This document shows positions 1-9,012 of a DNA stretch of 64,000 nucleotides, one piece after another. The notes under the pieces are model-generated. The model did no database searches. It was not told the DNA's origin and saw nothing but the letters and a program-made list of their open reading frames with translations. Source of the DNA: Amorphophallus konjac. Taxonomy: Eukaryota; Streptophyta; Magnoliopsida; Alismatales; Araceae. Each line of letters opens with the position of its first letter. The stretch's first letter is position 1. The DNA lies in the NCBI GenBank assembly GCA_022559845.1, contig CM040118.1:236267224-236331223 (forward strand), read 5' to 3'. The position numbers and the translations under genes are program-made.

Positions 1-691
1 TAGCACCCTAGCTCTCATGACCAAGCTAATTAACTTTTCCCCCTTACCACTCTTTTTGTTGATGACAAAGGGGGAGATGAAATGTGCTGTATGTGTGTGG
101 ATGATACCATGTGTGGATGTTATGGTGTGTCTTGTTATGTGGACACTTTGTGGTTTATGCTTCTGTTTTGGTTATGGTTATGTGTCTTGTGACAATTGGT
201 ATCTTAGGATTAATGCTTATCTTGTGGACATGGGTGTCTTGTGTTTACTTTTGTGGAGGACTTGGACTTGTTTATTTTGTGGACATAGCTGTCCAGATAT
301 AGACAGTGGTTGTGGTTGTCTTATGAACAATGCTGAAGTTAATCAGTTATTTTGAATTAGAGAATGAAACTTTCTGTGGACTTGTGTTTATCATGTGGAA
401 TGATCACCTTTGCTTCTATTCAGATATTGTCTCCACTTATGATTGGAAGTACACTTTTGGATGTTTGAGGATGATTCATCACTAATGTTGCATGGTATTT
501 TAATTTGAGGTTAGAATGCATCATATTCTTGATTGTGTTATCAAATGGTCTACAGGATATCATTCAATTGTTAAGCATGGCTTCACGCCTAGAATGCTAG
601 ATGTGAGAAGACTTCATTGAAATCTCTTTATCTGTCTACACCTTTTAGTCAAATTGCACATAGTATTTGTCATCATCAAAAAGGGGGAGAT
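1..691 (+). mobile_element. 3' internal tail of Sirevirus-like Copia element S1
   Basis: This stretch has no convincing coding frame. It holds two copies of a purine tract, aaagggggaga at 67-77 and 678-690; the second directly abuts the LTR and would be the polypurine tract that primes plus-strand DNA. Several such tracts before the 3' LTR are a known mark of Sirevirus-type Copia elements. Between them the sequence is rich in TGTGG runs. The pol part of the element lies to the left, outside the window. Confidence 0.7.
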
Positions 692-1390
692 TGTTGAACC
701 CCGTGCACAACCATGTTTTAAGGAATTTTGATGATGAACTAAATACCATGTGATTGCCCTCCATGTAAATCATTTGCACATGTTGTTGTGGATTTGAAAT
801 GAACTAAGCAAACTCCATTTTGTATGAATGGACTAGTGTATGTCACGGCCAACAAATTTGATGAAGTTAACTGACATGTAATTTGATATGCTTACAAGAG
901 CTAGTGAGAAAGAATAGTCTCCGACTGAACTGGGTGAAACTCTTCTAACTCTTCCCTATTTGATTCACTTGACGGTTGTGAAGCAGGATCTTAAGTGTGA
1001 AATTAATTAAATAATGAGAGATAGACTTCAATGTTTTGAAATTGAGTCATATGGAAGACTAACTTCCAGTATGCAATGTGACAGGTGTGTATTGAATATA
1101 AAGACCAATTGGAAACCTTCCAATTGGATCTTCACATGCATATGGACCGACACAAGGATCTCAAGTGTGAATTGAAGGGTAAGTTGCTTTGGTTGAATGG
1201 TAGGAGGAGGTTAATTGTGAGAAATGGATGGACATCTCTCAAGGTGATTCCCTAACTATCTCTAATTGGTATATCCTTGATTTGGGGTACTTTATACCCA
1301 TTTCTCTCTTGCATGCATTCATATTCAATGTTTCATCCTCTTTGAATTACCCCTATGCATGTTTTATTTAGTTTGCATTATGTCAGGAAA

Positions 1391-1720
1391 AGTGTCGACC
1401 CCATGGGTCGACACTTTGTCCATGGGTCTGGTTTTCTTAACCGGCCCTCTTATGTCTTCGAACGTGGGGATAAAAAGTCGACCCCAAGGGTCGACCTTTT
1501 TATCACTAGGTTCTGTCTGGGTTCATTTTTCAGAACCCTGGACATAAGTGTCGACCCACAAGGTCGACACTTATTCCGGGCCTTTTTGCCGTGGCTTGTT
1601 TCCCTGCCACAGGTAGAAAGTGTCGACCCCAAGGGTTGACACTTTATACGTTGTGTTCTGTTCGAGCCTTGTTCTGTCTTGGCCGATCACGAGTGTCAAC
1701 CTCTAAGGTCGACACTTTCC
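1391..1720. repeat. Cluster of five GTCGAC palindromes in S1 LTR
   Basis: Five inverted repeats share the arms AGTGTCGACC and GGTCGACACT around a short centre. They start near 1391, 1472, 1546, 1617 and 1691, so the steps are about 81, 74, 71 and 74 bases. The second has shortened arms, and the fourth and fifth each have one arm changed by a C/T transition. They lie 130-450 bases upstream of the TATA box. Clustered LTR palindromes upstream of the promoter are known in Sireviruses; this word differs from the maize one. Confidence 0.85.
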
Positions 1721-1846
1721 GGTGACCAAAAAAATCACCGGTTCGCACGGCGGCGGGTGCCCTAGCTCGATCTATTCTTTTAGTGCCCCCTTGTGATTGG
1801 CCCTAGGAGGATAATGTCCTCCACGTGTCCCCTTCATCCCAGGTGG

Positions 1847-1853
1847 TATAAAT
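1847..1853 (+). promoter_or_regulatory. Putative TATA box of S1 LTR
   Basis: TATAAAT sits in a GC-richer setting (ccaggtggtataaatg), downstream of the palindrome cluster and upstream of the hairpin chain, as expected for the U3/R transition. Confidence 0.55.
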
Positions 1854-2370
1854 GTTTTATGATAGGGTTTCTTGTGAACAAGGATGATAATGCATCGAAT
1901 GAGAAATTCATTTTTGGGGTTTTGTAGGGAATGAGGCCGGAGCTGTGATGAAGCTTCTACCCTGGTCATGCTAAGCTCGAATCAAGGCTGAAGAAGATCG
2001 TCTTCCACCTCCTAGAAGCCGTCTTGATGAGGAAGAAGGTTGTACCATCTCCAAGTTACCCAATGCGCAGTAAATGATTCAAGGAGAAGGAGAAAGGGTC
2101 TGATGTCCATCCTCTTCTATCCTTCATATATGAACCTGTTGAAGCATTATCCTTCATCTTCCTTCCCAAGTCCAGTCCGCCTCAGTTATTAAAGAAGCCA
2201 AGGGCATCGTCCTCCAGCCAGGAGTTCTCTCAACCCATCCTTGTTTTTATTTACTGCAGTCTAGTGCCTAGTTCATGTCTAGTGAGATTGCTTTGAAGAT
2301 TTATGCTTATTGAGCTTCCAAATGTACATCTGTGTCCACCTCTTAAACTGAAGAAAACTATGTGTGTGTT

Positions 2371-2573
2371 CGGAGTAGTGTCTCCGAGTGTGGATTGATT
2401 GTTGGGGTGCGTTCCCCGTCTTGGTGTGTGTGTGTGGTGCTGAGCACCGTGTTGAGGGTTTGCCCTCGTGTGTGTGTGGTTTGCTGCCGTCGAGCAGCGT
2501 GTGGTGTATTGGGGTTCATCCCCGTGTGCTACCTCGTGTAGCATTTTACTGAAGCCTCACCGAGGTGGTGAGG
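2371..2573 (+). other. Chain of eight small hairpins in S1 LTR (likely 5' leader RNA)
   Basis: Eight perfect stems follow one another with short GTGTG-rich spacers: CGGAG/CTCCG (2371-2386), GGGG/CCCC (2404-2417), GGTGC/GCACC (2436-2448), GAGGG/CCCTC (2454-2467), GCTGC/GCAGC (2483-2498), GGGG/CCCC (2511-2523), TGCTA/TAGCA (2527-2543) and CCTCAC/GTGAGG (2555-2573). Loops are 3-7 bases. The last stem runs into the GGTGGACGTAGG box. The block lies about 520 bases after the TATA box, so it should be in the transcript. The C1 LTR has the same layout with different stems. Confidence 0.7.
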
Positions 2574-2874
2574 GGTGGACGTAGGGTACCCGTCGTGGTC
2601 CCAAACCACCTAAAAATCTTTGTGCGTGTGTGATTGGTTGTGTGATTGTTCCTTATCCTCTATCACCATTCACAGGATAGATTATGAACTGCGTTGCATA
2701 TCGATGCTAAATTTGTTAATGTACATGGCTAGTTCAAATTGCTAAATCTCCGTGTGTGATCTTGTCACCTGCACGTTTGATGTGGATTGATTGTGAAGCC
2801 TTTCAAGTTATTTTAACTGGTCTTAATTTTTAAAGAGGGATCTATTCACCCCCCTCTAGATCTGTGCCACTACA

Positions 2875-4080
2875 CTATGGGACCCAACAGTATGCTCCTT
2901 TCCCGAGCGTCTCGACCACTCGGTAGGGGCCTTCCCAGGTAGGGGCAAGATTCCCCGCCGCCTCTAGTGGTCGAGATGCTTCGGCTTTCCTCAGGACAAT
3001 GTCTCCCGACTAGAAGTGTCTGTCTCAGACTCTGGTGTTGTACTATCGAGTGATGCACCGTTGGTATTCCATTGCTTGGATCTTTGCAATCTCTCGAATC
3101 TTGTCCGCTAGGTTGAGGTTTTCTCGCAGTTTCTACTCTTTTACCTCGGGTTTGAAGTGGACGACTCGTAGAGGGGGATTGTCGACCTCCAACGGAATTA
3201 CGGCTTCCGTGCCATACACCAGCTGAAAAGGTGTTTCACCGGTGGCCATCCTCGGAGTAGTTATGTGCGACCATAGTACGCTCGGTAATTTCTAGAGCCA
3301 GCTACCCTTGGCCTTGCCGAGCGTGGTTTTGATGCCTTTTAAGATAGTCTTATTGGCATTTTCGACCAGTCTGTTAGCCTGAGGGTGGGCTATCGAAGTG
3401 AAGTGGTTGCGAATGTTTAGGTCGGCACATCTGTCTCTGAAGTAATGAGAATCAAACTACTGACCGTTATCACTCACGATCACTCGGGGGACACCGTAGC
3501 GACAGATGATCAACTTCCAAACAAAACTCCATACAACTGACTCGGTGATCCTGGTGGTGGCTTCGGCCTTGATCCACTTGGTGAAATAGTCAATGGCGAC
3601 GATGATGAACTTCTTCTATGCTTGGGCCATGGGGAATGGCCCCAGGATGTCGATCCCCCACTGAGCGAAAGGGTATGGCTCGGCAAGGGTGATGAGCTCC
3701 GCGGCAGGCTGATGGATCAGGTGGTCGAAGCGCTGACATCGATCGCACTTCTGTACGTAGGTCGTGCAGTCGCGCTGGAGAGTGGGCCACCAGTAACCCA
3801 ATCGAAGCAGGATCCTGGCAAGCGATCTTCCTGCTTGGTGGGCTCCGCAGGTGCCTTCATGTACTTCCTGAATAGCTCGGCTGGCTTTGTCGGCGCTGAT
3901 GCACTTGAGGAGGGGACCGGAGAAAGATCTGCGGTATAAGGCATCGTCCAGCATGACGAAACACCGAGCTTGGTACTTGAGCTTCCGATCCTCCCGAGGG
4001 TCGGTGGGCTCTTGAGGATCCCGAAGCCAGGATATGTAGGGGGTCTGCCAGTCCCTCGGGGGTGCCGAGTGAACGGTCAT
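2875..4080 (-). pseudogene. T1 integrase (broken)
   Basis: Integrase splices element cDNA into the host chromosome. Reading the minus strand from 4080, an H2C2 zinc-binding module is visible (HEGTCGAHQAG, then YVQKCDRCQRF, near 3820-3720), followed by the start of the catalytic core (WGIDILGPFP). A TAG at about 3616 breaks the frame, but it resumes at once with FIIVAIDYFTKWIKAEA, then VSDNGQ-stop-F and HPQANRLVE. The C-terminal part near 2900-2960 reads GPYRVVE...GKGAYCW. At least seven stops interrupt it, mostly TAG where glutamine or tryptophan is expected. The C-terminus is cut by S1. No product is expected. Confidence 0.85.
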
Positions 4081-4169
4081 AAGCTCGGACTCGATGCTCG
4101 GTCACCCGAGCTCTTCGAGAAAGAGCGATCATGTACTTGCGGGGTCGAGCGAGGAGGCCAGTCAAGAGA

Positions 4170-5874
4170 GGGCGTCCACTCGGGAGTTTTCCTCCCGAGC
4201 TATCCGGACTACCTCAAAACTCTCGAAGAGTTGGGCCATCCTCTTGACCGCCTGGAGGTACTTGACCATTTATCCTTCCCGAGCTTCGTAATCACCGTTG
4301 ACCTGGCTAGCGACCAATTGGGAGTCAGCGTGGATTCCGACCCGCTCGGCCCCCAGTCGTCAAGCCATCCTGGCCCCTGAGATAAGGGCTTTGTACTCGG
4401 AGGCATTGTTGGACGCCTGGAAGTTGAACTTCAGGGCGTACCGCAGCTCTGCTCCTTCAGGGGACTTGAGGAGTACACCGGCGCCGCACCCGGATGAGTT
4501 GGAGGACCCGTTAATGAACAGATCCCAAGTGGGCCCGGGCGCTGGTGGAGGTACTTCTTCAATCGGGACCGTGCTTTTGGCGATGAAGTCTGCGAGAGCC
4601 TGTCCTTTGATGGCCGAGCGGGGGCTATACGAGATATCGTAGGCCCCGAGCATGATGGCCCACTTGACGAGGTGTCCCGAGGCTTCAGGGTGAAAGAGAA
4701 TCTTCTTTAGGGGTTCGCCGGTCAATACGACGATGGAGTGCCCTTGAAAGTAGGGTCGGAGGTGCTTGGACGAGGTAACCAACACTAGCACGAGTTTCTC
4801 GATTGCGGGGTACCTTTTCTCGGCCTCATTAAGCACCTTGCTGGCATAGTAAATTGGTCTCTCGATCCCTGCGTCATTCCTGACCAGGACCGAGCTCACT
4901 GTAGAAGGGGTCGCCGAGAGATAGAGGTATAGAGCTTCGCCTTGGACCGACTTGGACAGTACTGGGGGCAAGGCCAAGAATTCCTTGAGTTCGGCAAATG
5001 CCTTCTGACATTCCTCATCCCAAGCGAATGTAGCAGATGCCATTTTGGGTCCCCTCAACAATTTAAAGAAGGGTAAGCATTGTTCGGCCACCCGGGAGAA
5101 GAAACGGTTGAGCGCAGCAATGCGCCCCGTGAGGCGTTGGACGTCCTTGATGCAGGTGGGCGGCCGCATGTCCAGGATGGCCTGGACCTTGTTGGGGTTG
5201 GCCTCAATCTCACGCTGAGTTACCAGGAAGCCAAGGAACTTCCCGGATCTGACTTCGAAGGTGCATTTGGCAGGGTTGAGCTTCATGCTGCACTTTAGGA
5301 GGGTGTCGAAGGTCTCGGCTAAGTCGGCGAGGTGGTCTTCGACCTTCGATGTTTTGACGAGCATGTCATCAATGTAGGCCTCGATGTTCCAACTGAGTTG
5401 TCCTTCGAAGATGTGGTTGATCAGTCTCTGATATGTCGCTCTAGCGTTCTTTAGCCCGAACGGCATCTGGGTGTAGCAGTGTACGGTGAAGTCGGTGATG
5501 AAGGCGGTCTTCTCGATGTCCTCCGGGTCCATCCTGATCTGATGGTAGCCGGAGTAGGCGTCCAGGAAGCTGAGCAGCTCGTTGCCAGAGGTTGAGTCGA
5601 CCAGTTGGTCGATGCTCAGCAGCGGGTAGCAATCCTTCGGGGTAGCCTGATTGAGGTCGGTGAAGTCCACGCACATTCGCCATTTCCCAGAAGCCTTTGG
5701 TACAAGGACGATGTTGGCGAGCCACGTAGGGTACAGGACCGGGCGAAAAAGGCCAGTCTTCTGCCCCTTGATGACTTGCTCTTTGATGACCGCTTGCTTC
5801 TCTGGGGCATGCTTTCTCCTACGTTGCTGGACTGGCTTCACCGTTGGGTTGAGGTTGAGCTTGTGCATCACCAC
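4170..5874 (-). pseudogene. T1 reverse transcriptase and RNase H domains
   Basis: This is the best-kept part of T1: an open frame of about 504 codons runs from 5874 to 4360. Reverse transcriptase motifs are clear: WRMCVDFTDLN, FLDAYSGYHQI, PFGLKNA and the catalytic YIDDMLVKT (near 5370). RNase H follows (PIYYASKVLNEAEKRYP) and then the Tat-type second RNase H (GSSNSSGCGAGVLLKSPEG, NNASEYKAL, and after a stop HADSQLVASQV). In the second RNase H the first catalytic aspartate is replaced by asparagine (LFINGSSN). A TGA near 4357 and a few more stops down to 4170 end the reading. A TAG near 5955 separates it from the protease part in the same frame. Confidence 0.88.
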
Positions 5875-5955
5875 GTCTCCCAGAATCCCGGGAAGGTGCT
5901 CATCAGACCATGAAAAGACTCGAATATACCAGGCAAGGAAATCCTTATATTTTTC

Positions 5956-6510
5956 CTATTCCTCAAGTGATAGATCAGCTCCGATCTTTACTCCTAGAGT
6001 CGGGTCACCGTTAAGGAAGACCGTTAGCAACTCGCCACAGGGCTCAGATGTTGCGGGTCCCTCTTCAGCTCCCTTTACTCCTTTTTTCCCTTCCGGCCTA
6101 GTGGCTTCGATCGAGATTATATAGCACCATCTAGCCAATGCCTGGTTACCTTGGACCTCCCTCACGCCATGTTTAGTTGGGAACTTCATTTTTTGGTGAA
6201 AGGTAGAGGGCACCGCTTTCATTCGGCTAAGAATGCCTCGGCCGAAGATGGCGTTATATGCCATCATCCCTTTAATCACGATGAAGTCTACCATTACCGT
6301 AACGATTTGGGCGGGGTGCCGATAGTAACTGGCAGGCTCAGGGCTCCCTCGGGATAAGTTGCCTGGCCTTTGAACCCACAGAGGGGGGTTCGAATCGGGT
6401 GGAGTTTAGATGGATTCTCTCCCCTCTTGAGGAAACATCCGTAGGATAATACATCAGTAGCACTACCATTGTCAACTAAGATCCTATCTACGTTACAATG
6501 GTTTGTTGTA
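5956..6510 (-). pseudogene. T1 aspartic protease and linker
   Basis: The minus strand encodes a retropepsin-like motif, ILVDNGSATDV, at about 6483-6451, with asparagine directly after the catalytic aspartate as often seen in Tat elements. Downstream come FIVIKGMMAYNAIFGRG (about 6290-6240) and a linker into the reverse transcriptase. The enzyme would cut the Gag-Pol polyprotein. The frame is the same as in the reverse transcriptase, with stops near 6295 and 5955. Confidence 0.75.
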
Positions 6511-7061
6511 GCCGATACAACGAGAGCGTTGTCGTGCGGGGTGGTTAACCCTTCCAGGTCCTGGTCGAAGAATACCAGGGCCTGCGATTTGCTCGCCTGC
6601 GGGGCCGTAGGGTGCTCAATGGAGGTTCGACTCGCCCGCTAGGCATGACGCTTTCTTCCTCGGCTGCTATCTCCGCCTGATGCCGCACCACTCGCGATGA
6701 CGTTGATGTGGACTCCGCGGGGGGCATTGTCGATCTCTTCAGGGGCACCTCAGTCTTCCCTTTGCCCGAACACGTATCGGGATAGGTGTCCCTGGCAGAT
6801 GAGGTGCTCGATCTCATCTTAAAGTTGATGCCAATCGCTGGTGTGGTGCCCGTGATCGCTGTGGAACAGGCAATGCCTGTGGTGCTTGGCTTTCATAGGC
6901 TCGGGTTGGCTGAGGAGGCCCGAGCCTTTGATGCCTTCATAAATTTTGTAGATGGGAGCGGTAAGGAGGGTATACCGCTCGTACTTCTGGGATGGCTCTT
7001 TTCAGTCTATGTCCTAGTTCTGCCTTTTTCCTTGGCCCGTCCCTTGCTCGGATGGTCGCTT
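6511..7061 (-). pseudogene. T1 gag C-terminal part with damaged zinc knuckle
   Basis: Near 6875-6830 the minus strand reads CLFHSDHGHHTSDWHQL, the Tat form of the nucleic-acid-binding knuckle (Cys-x2-His-x4-His-x4-Cys), but the last cysteine is tryptophan. It is followed by KDEIEHLICQGHLSRYV, or close to that, which is the usual continuation in Tat Gag. The region is broken by stops and probably by small indels, so exact edges are uncertain. Confidence 0.65.
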
Positions 7062-8242
7062 CTAGTCCCCCTCCCGACCCGAGCCTGTCGTGCCTCGGCA
7101 GGCGCTAAGGACTTCCTCGCACTCTACATGGCACAAGGGCAGGGTCACTAGCTCGGCAAGGGAGGTGGGAGGATGAAGCACTAGCTCGCGCCGCAGGTTC
7201 TCGTCACGGGTACCCCCGGTCAATGCGGTGATGCCAGAGGGCACATCCAAGCGGGGGATGAGCAGGGCTTCCGATTTGAATCGGTTGATATAAGCCCACA
7301 ACTTCTCCCCATGTTCCTACTTGAGGGTCAATAATCCTGCCACTAACCTGGGTGGACCGCTACCAGCGAAGCTTTCCTTGAACACTCGCTCGAATTACTT
7401 GAAGTTGTGGATGTTGTCGAGGTCGAGGGCCCTGAACCAAGCCTGAGCACCCTGGACCAAAGTAGTCATGAACGCCCGGCACTTGATTACGCCGGACGCC
7501 CCATGCAAGGCCATTAGGGCGCCGAAGCTGTCGTAATAGTCGGTCGGGTCTCCCTGGCCGTCGTACGACTTGAAGGTTAAGAGTGAGATCCTGGGGGATA
7601 TCTCTGTCTTTAAAATATAGTCGGAGAATGGGGATCGCTCCTCATCCTCCACGAGAGAGGTCTTCTGCAAGGCGTGGAGGGCGCGCTCTTTCTCCGCGAA
7701 ATGCCTCCCAAAGTCTCGCAGCCAGAGAGACAGCTCCGATGGTCGCTGGCCCGAGGGGCTGGGGGGCGCACTTGCATGCTGTCCCGACGCTCCTCGGTGA
7801 ACTCGGCTTCCAGAAACGGTCTGCGTGCTCCGGTCTACTCCCTCCTCAGGGTTGAGGAGGCTTCCTGCTCCGGGAGAGGGGCATGTGATGGTCCTCCTGA
7901 CAGGTTGCGAATGAGCCGCCACCCCCGGAGGGTAAAACGGCCTCCAGCGGTTTGCTGGGAGGCATCTCCACGTGGGGGGCTCTTCCGGGGGAGTTGTGAC
8001 TTCTCCTCCCTGGCCGCCTGGGCCCTCATGAGATCCACGAGGACATCTAGTTTTGCATTGAGGGTTTGGAGGGCGTCGGAGCTCCTGCCAAGAAGCTTTT
8101 CCCCCGCCACCGCTGGAGGTATCTCGTTGGCGTGATTGTCTGACAGGGAATTCTCCGTGGGGAGAGAAGGTGTGCCTTCTTCCGTCACCAGGGCTTTCCC
8201 CAGGTCACCGGCAGTCCTCCTGCCAGAATTTCTTTGCACCAT
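7062..8242 (-). pseudogene. T1 gag (capsid part, broken)
   Basis: Translation probably began at the ATG at 8242-8240, 15 bases after the primer site. The N-terminal part (8242-7925) is charged and contains a helical stretch, LQTLNAKLDVLVDLMRAQ. A frame change near 7925 leads to LWLRDFGRHFAEKERALHAL and then the retrotransposon Gag domain, SYDGQGDPTDYYDSFGALM and AFMTTLVQGAQAWFRALD (about 7575-7420). A TAA near 7395 and a TAG near 7310 interrupt it; the domain resumes as LWAYINRFKSEALLIP and ends near 7062. Gag would form the particle that packages the element RNA. Confidence 0.8.
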
Positions 8243-8257
8243 GATGGCTCTTTATTC

Positions 8258-8277
8258 GTTTCCCATAGACGACGCCA
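8258..8277 (-). other. T1 primer binding site
   Basis: On the minus strand TGGCGTCGTCTATGGGAAAC starts two bases after the LTR end. It resembles the TGGCGCCGTCTGTGGGGA primer sites common in Tat elements. TGG pairs with a tRNA CCA tail. Confidence 0.7.
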
Positions 8278-8279
8278 GA

Positions 8280-9012
8280 TGAAGAGGGGCTATCTCGTAC
8301 TGCTCCTGAGCGGGGAAGAGGATGACCACATACACTTGAAGTGTGAACTGCAACAAGGGAAACGAGTCAGTGGTGCCTAGGGATAGATCCCCGGGGAAGA
8401 CCCTCCGATGCTTAAGTTAGCAAAGTAGTAGAGCTATGATGCGAAGGGAAGAGCTGGGAGGAAGGTGGGAGCGCGAAATCCCTCTCCACCAAAAGGTGAA
8501 GTGGTTCCTACTCAAGGTTTTTGGCTCTTGCCTGGCTTACCTCTTGTAGTGGGCATTTTTCAGTTTAAATAGTTACCCGTTGTGCGACTGATCCCTGTAA
8601 GCGGAGGAGTCTCAGGGGGGGTTACGTCCTTCATGCGGGCTCCTTTATAGCACGCGGACTCTTGTTCTCCCCTATCCTCTTGAGCTTCCTGCCATTAAGG
8701 GATTCACAACGGCCGTACTAATAAGCTTCCATCAGTGAGCCCGAGCTATAGGCACTTGCCCAGGAGTGGTCTCCCGAGCGATGAGTGCATGGTCGGGACA
8801 GGGAATAGGGGACTCCGGGGCAACTTTCCCGATTGAACTGATGCTCAGACTTCCCAACCCGAAGGCCGCCTAGGAAGCACTTGTACCGAGTGAGTTTTGG
8901 GGCTTTATACTAAGTGGGCCCGGGGGCTACCACTTCAAGGAGTTGGGCCTCGTTCAGTCTGGTTGGACCTCTTTTGGCCTTTCCGTACGGGCGATGAGAT
9001 TTCCCCTCTCCA
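8280..9012 (-). repeat. 5' LTR of T1
   Basis: About 733 bases. On the minus strand it begins TGGAGAGGGGAAATCTC and ends GAGATAGCCCCTCTTCA, so the ends are near-inverted over about 17 bases, longer than the usual TG...CA. Position next to the primer site fixes the inner edge; the outer edge is set by the inverted end. The partner LTR is outside the window. Confidence 0.7.

Larger units (their letters stand above)
692..2874 (+). repeat. 3' LTR of S1 (Copia, Sirevirus-like)
   Basis: The LTR opens with TGTTGAACCCC right after the purine tract and ends ...CTGTGCCACTACA, giving TG...CA ends and about 2.18 kb. The near-terminal gggatctattcacccc box is also found, slightly changed, at the end of the C1 LTR (13660-13690). 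In order it carries a palindrome cluster (1391-1720), a TATA box (1847), a hairpin chain (2371-2573) and a GGTGGACGTAGG...AACCACCTAAAAA box (2573-2617). At 2875 the sequence switches without a spacer to the integrase of element T1, so S1 inserted into T1. The left LTR and the matching target duplication are outside the window. Confidence 0.8.
2875..9012 (-). mobile_element. Tat-type Ty3/Gypsy element T1, 3' part missing
   Basis: On the minus strand the order is LTR (9012-8280), primer site, gag, protease, reverse transcriptase, RNase H, a second RNase H-like domain and integrase, which is the Gypsy order with the extra RNase H of the Tat lineage. The element stops within the integrase C-terminus at 2875, where Copia element S1 begins; the rest, including the 3' LTR, should lie left of S1. 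The pol region stays in one frame over about 3.4 kb but holds roughly a dozen stops, so the copy is dead. Base composition is GC-richer than the Copia DNA around it. Confidence 0.85.

Noticed and set aside
1355..1639. Open frames across the S1 palindrome cluster
   Set aside because: Frames on both strands are open because the palindromes lack stops; there is no family feature and the region is U3 of an LTR.
1391..1720. CRISPR-like array (regular palindromic repeats with unique spacers)
   Set aside because: The context is an LTR of a plant retrotransposon, the repeats are degenerate and no cas genes are present.
3622..4380. Plus-strand open frames of 105-136 codons
   Set aside because: They are opposite the T1 integrase and RNase H reading, which has clear family motifs.
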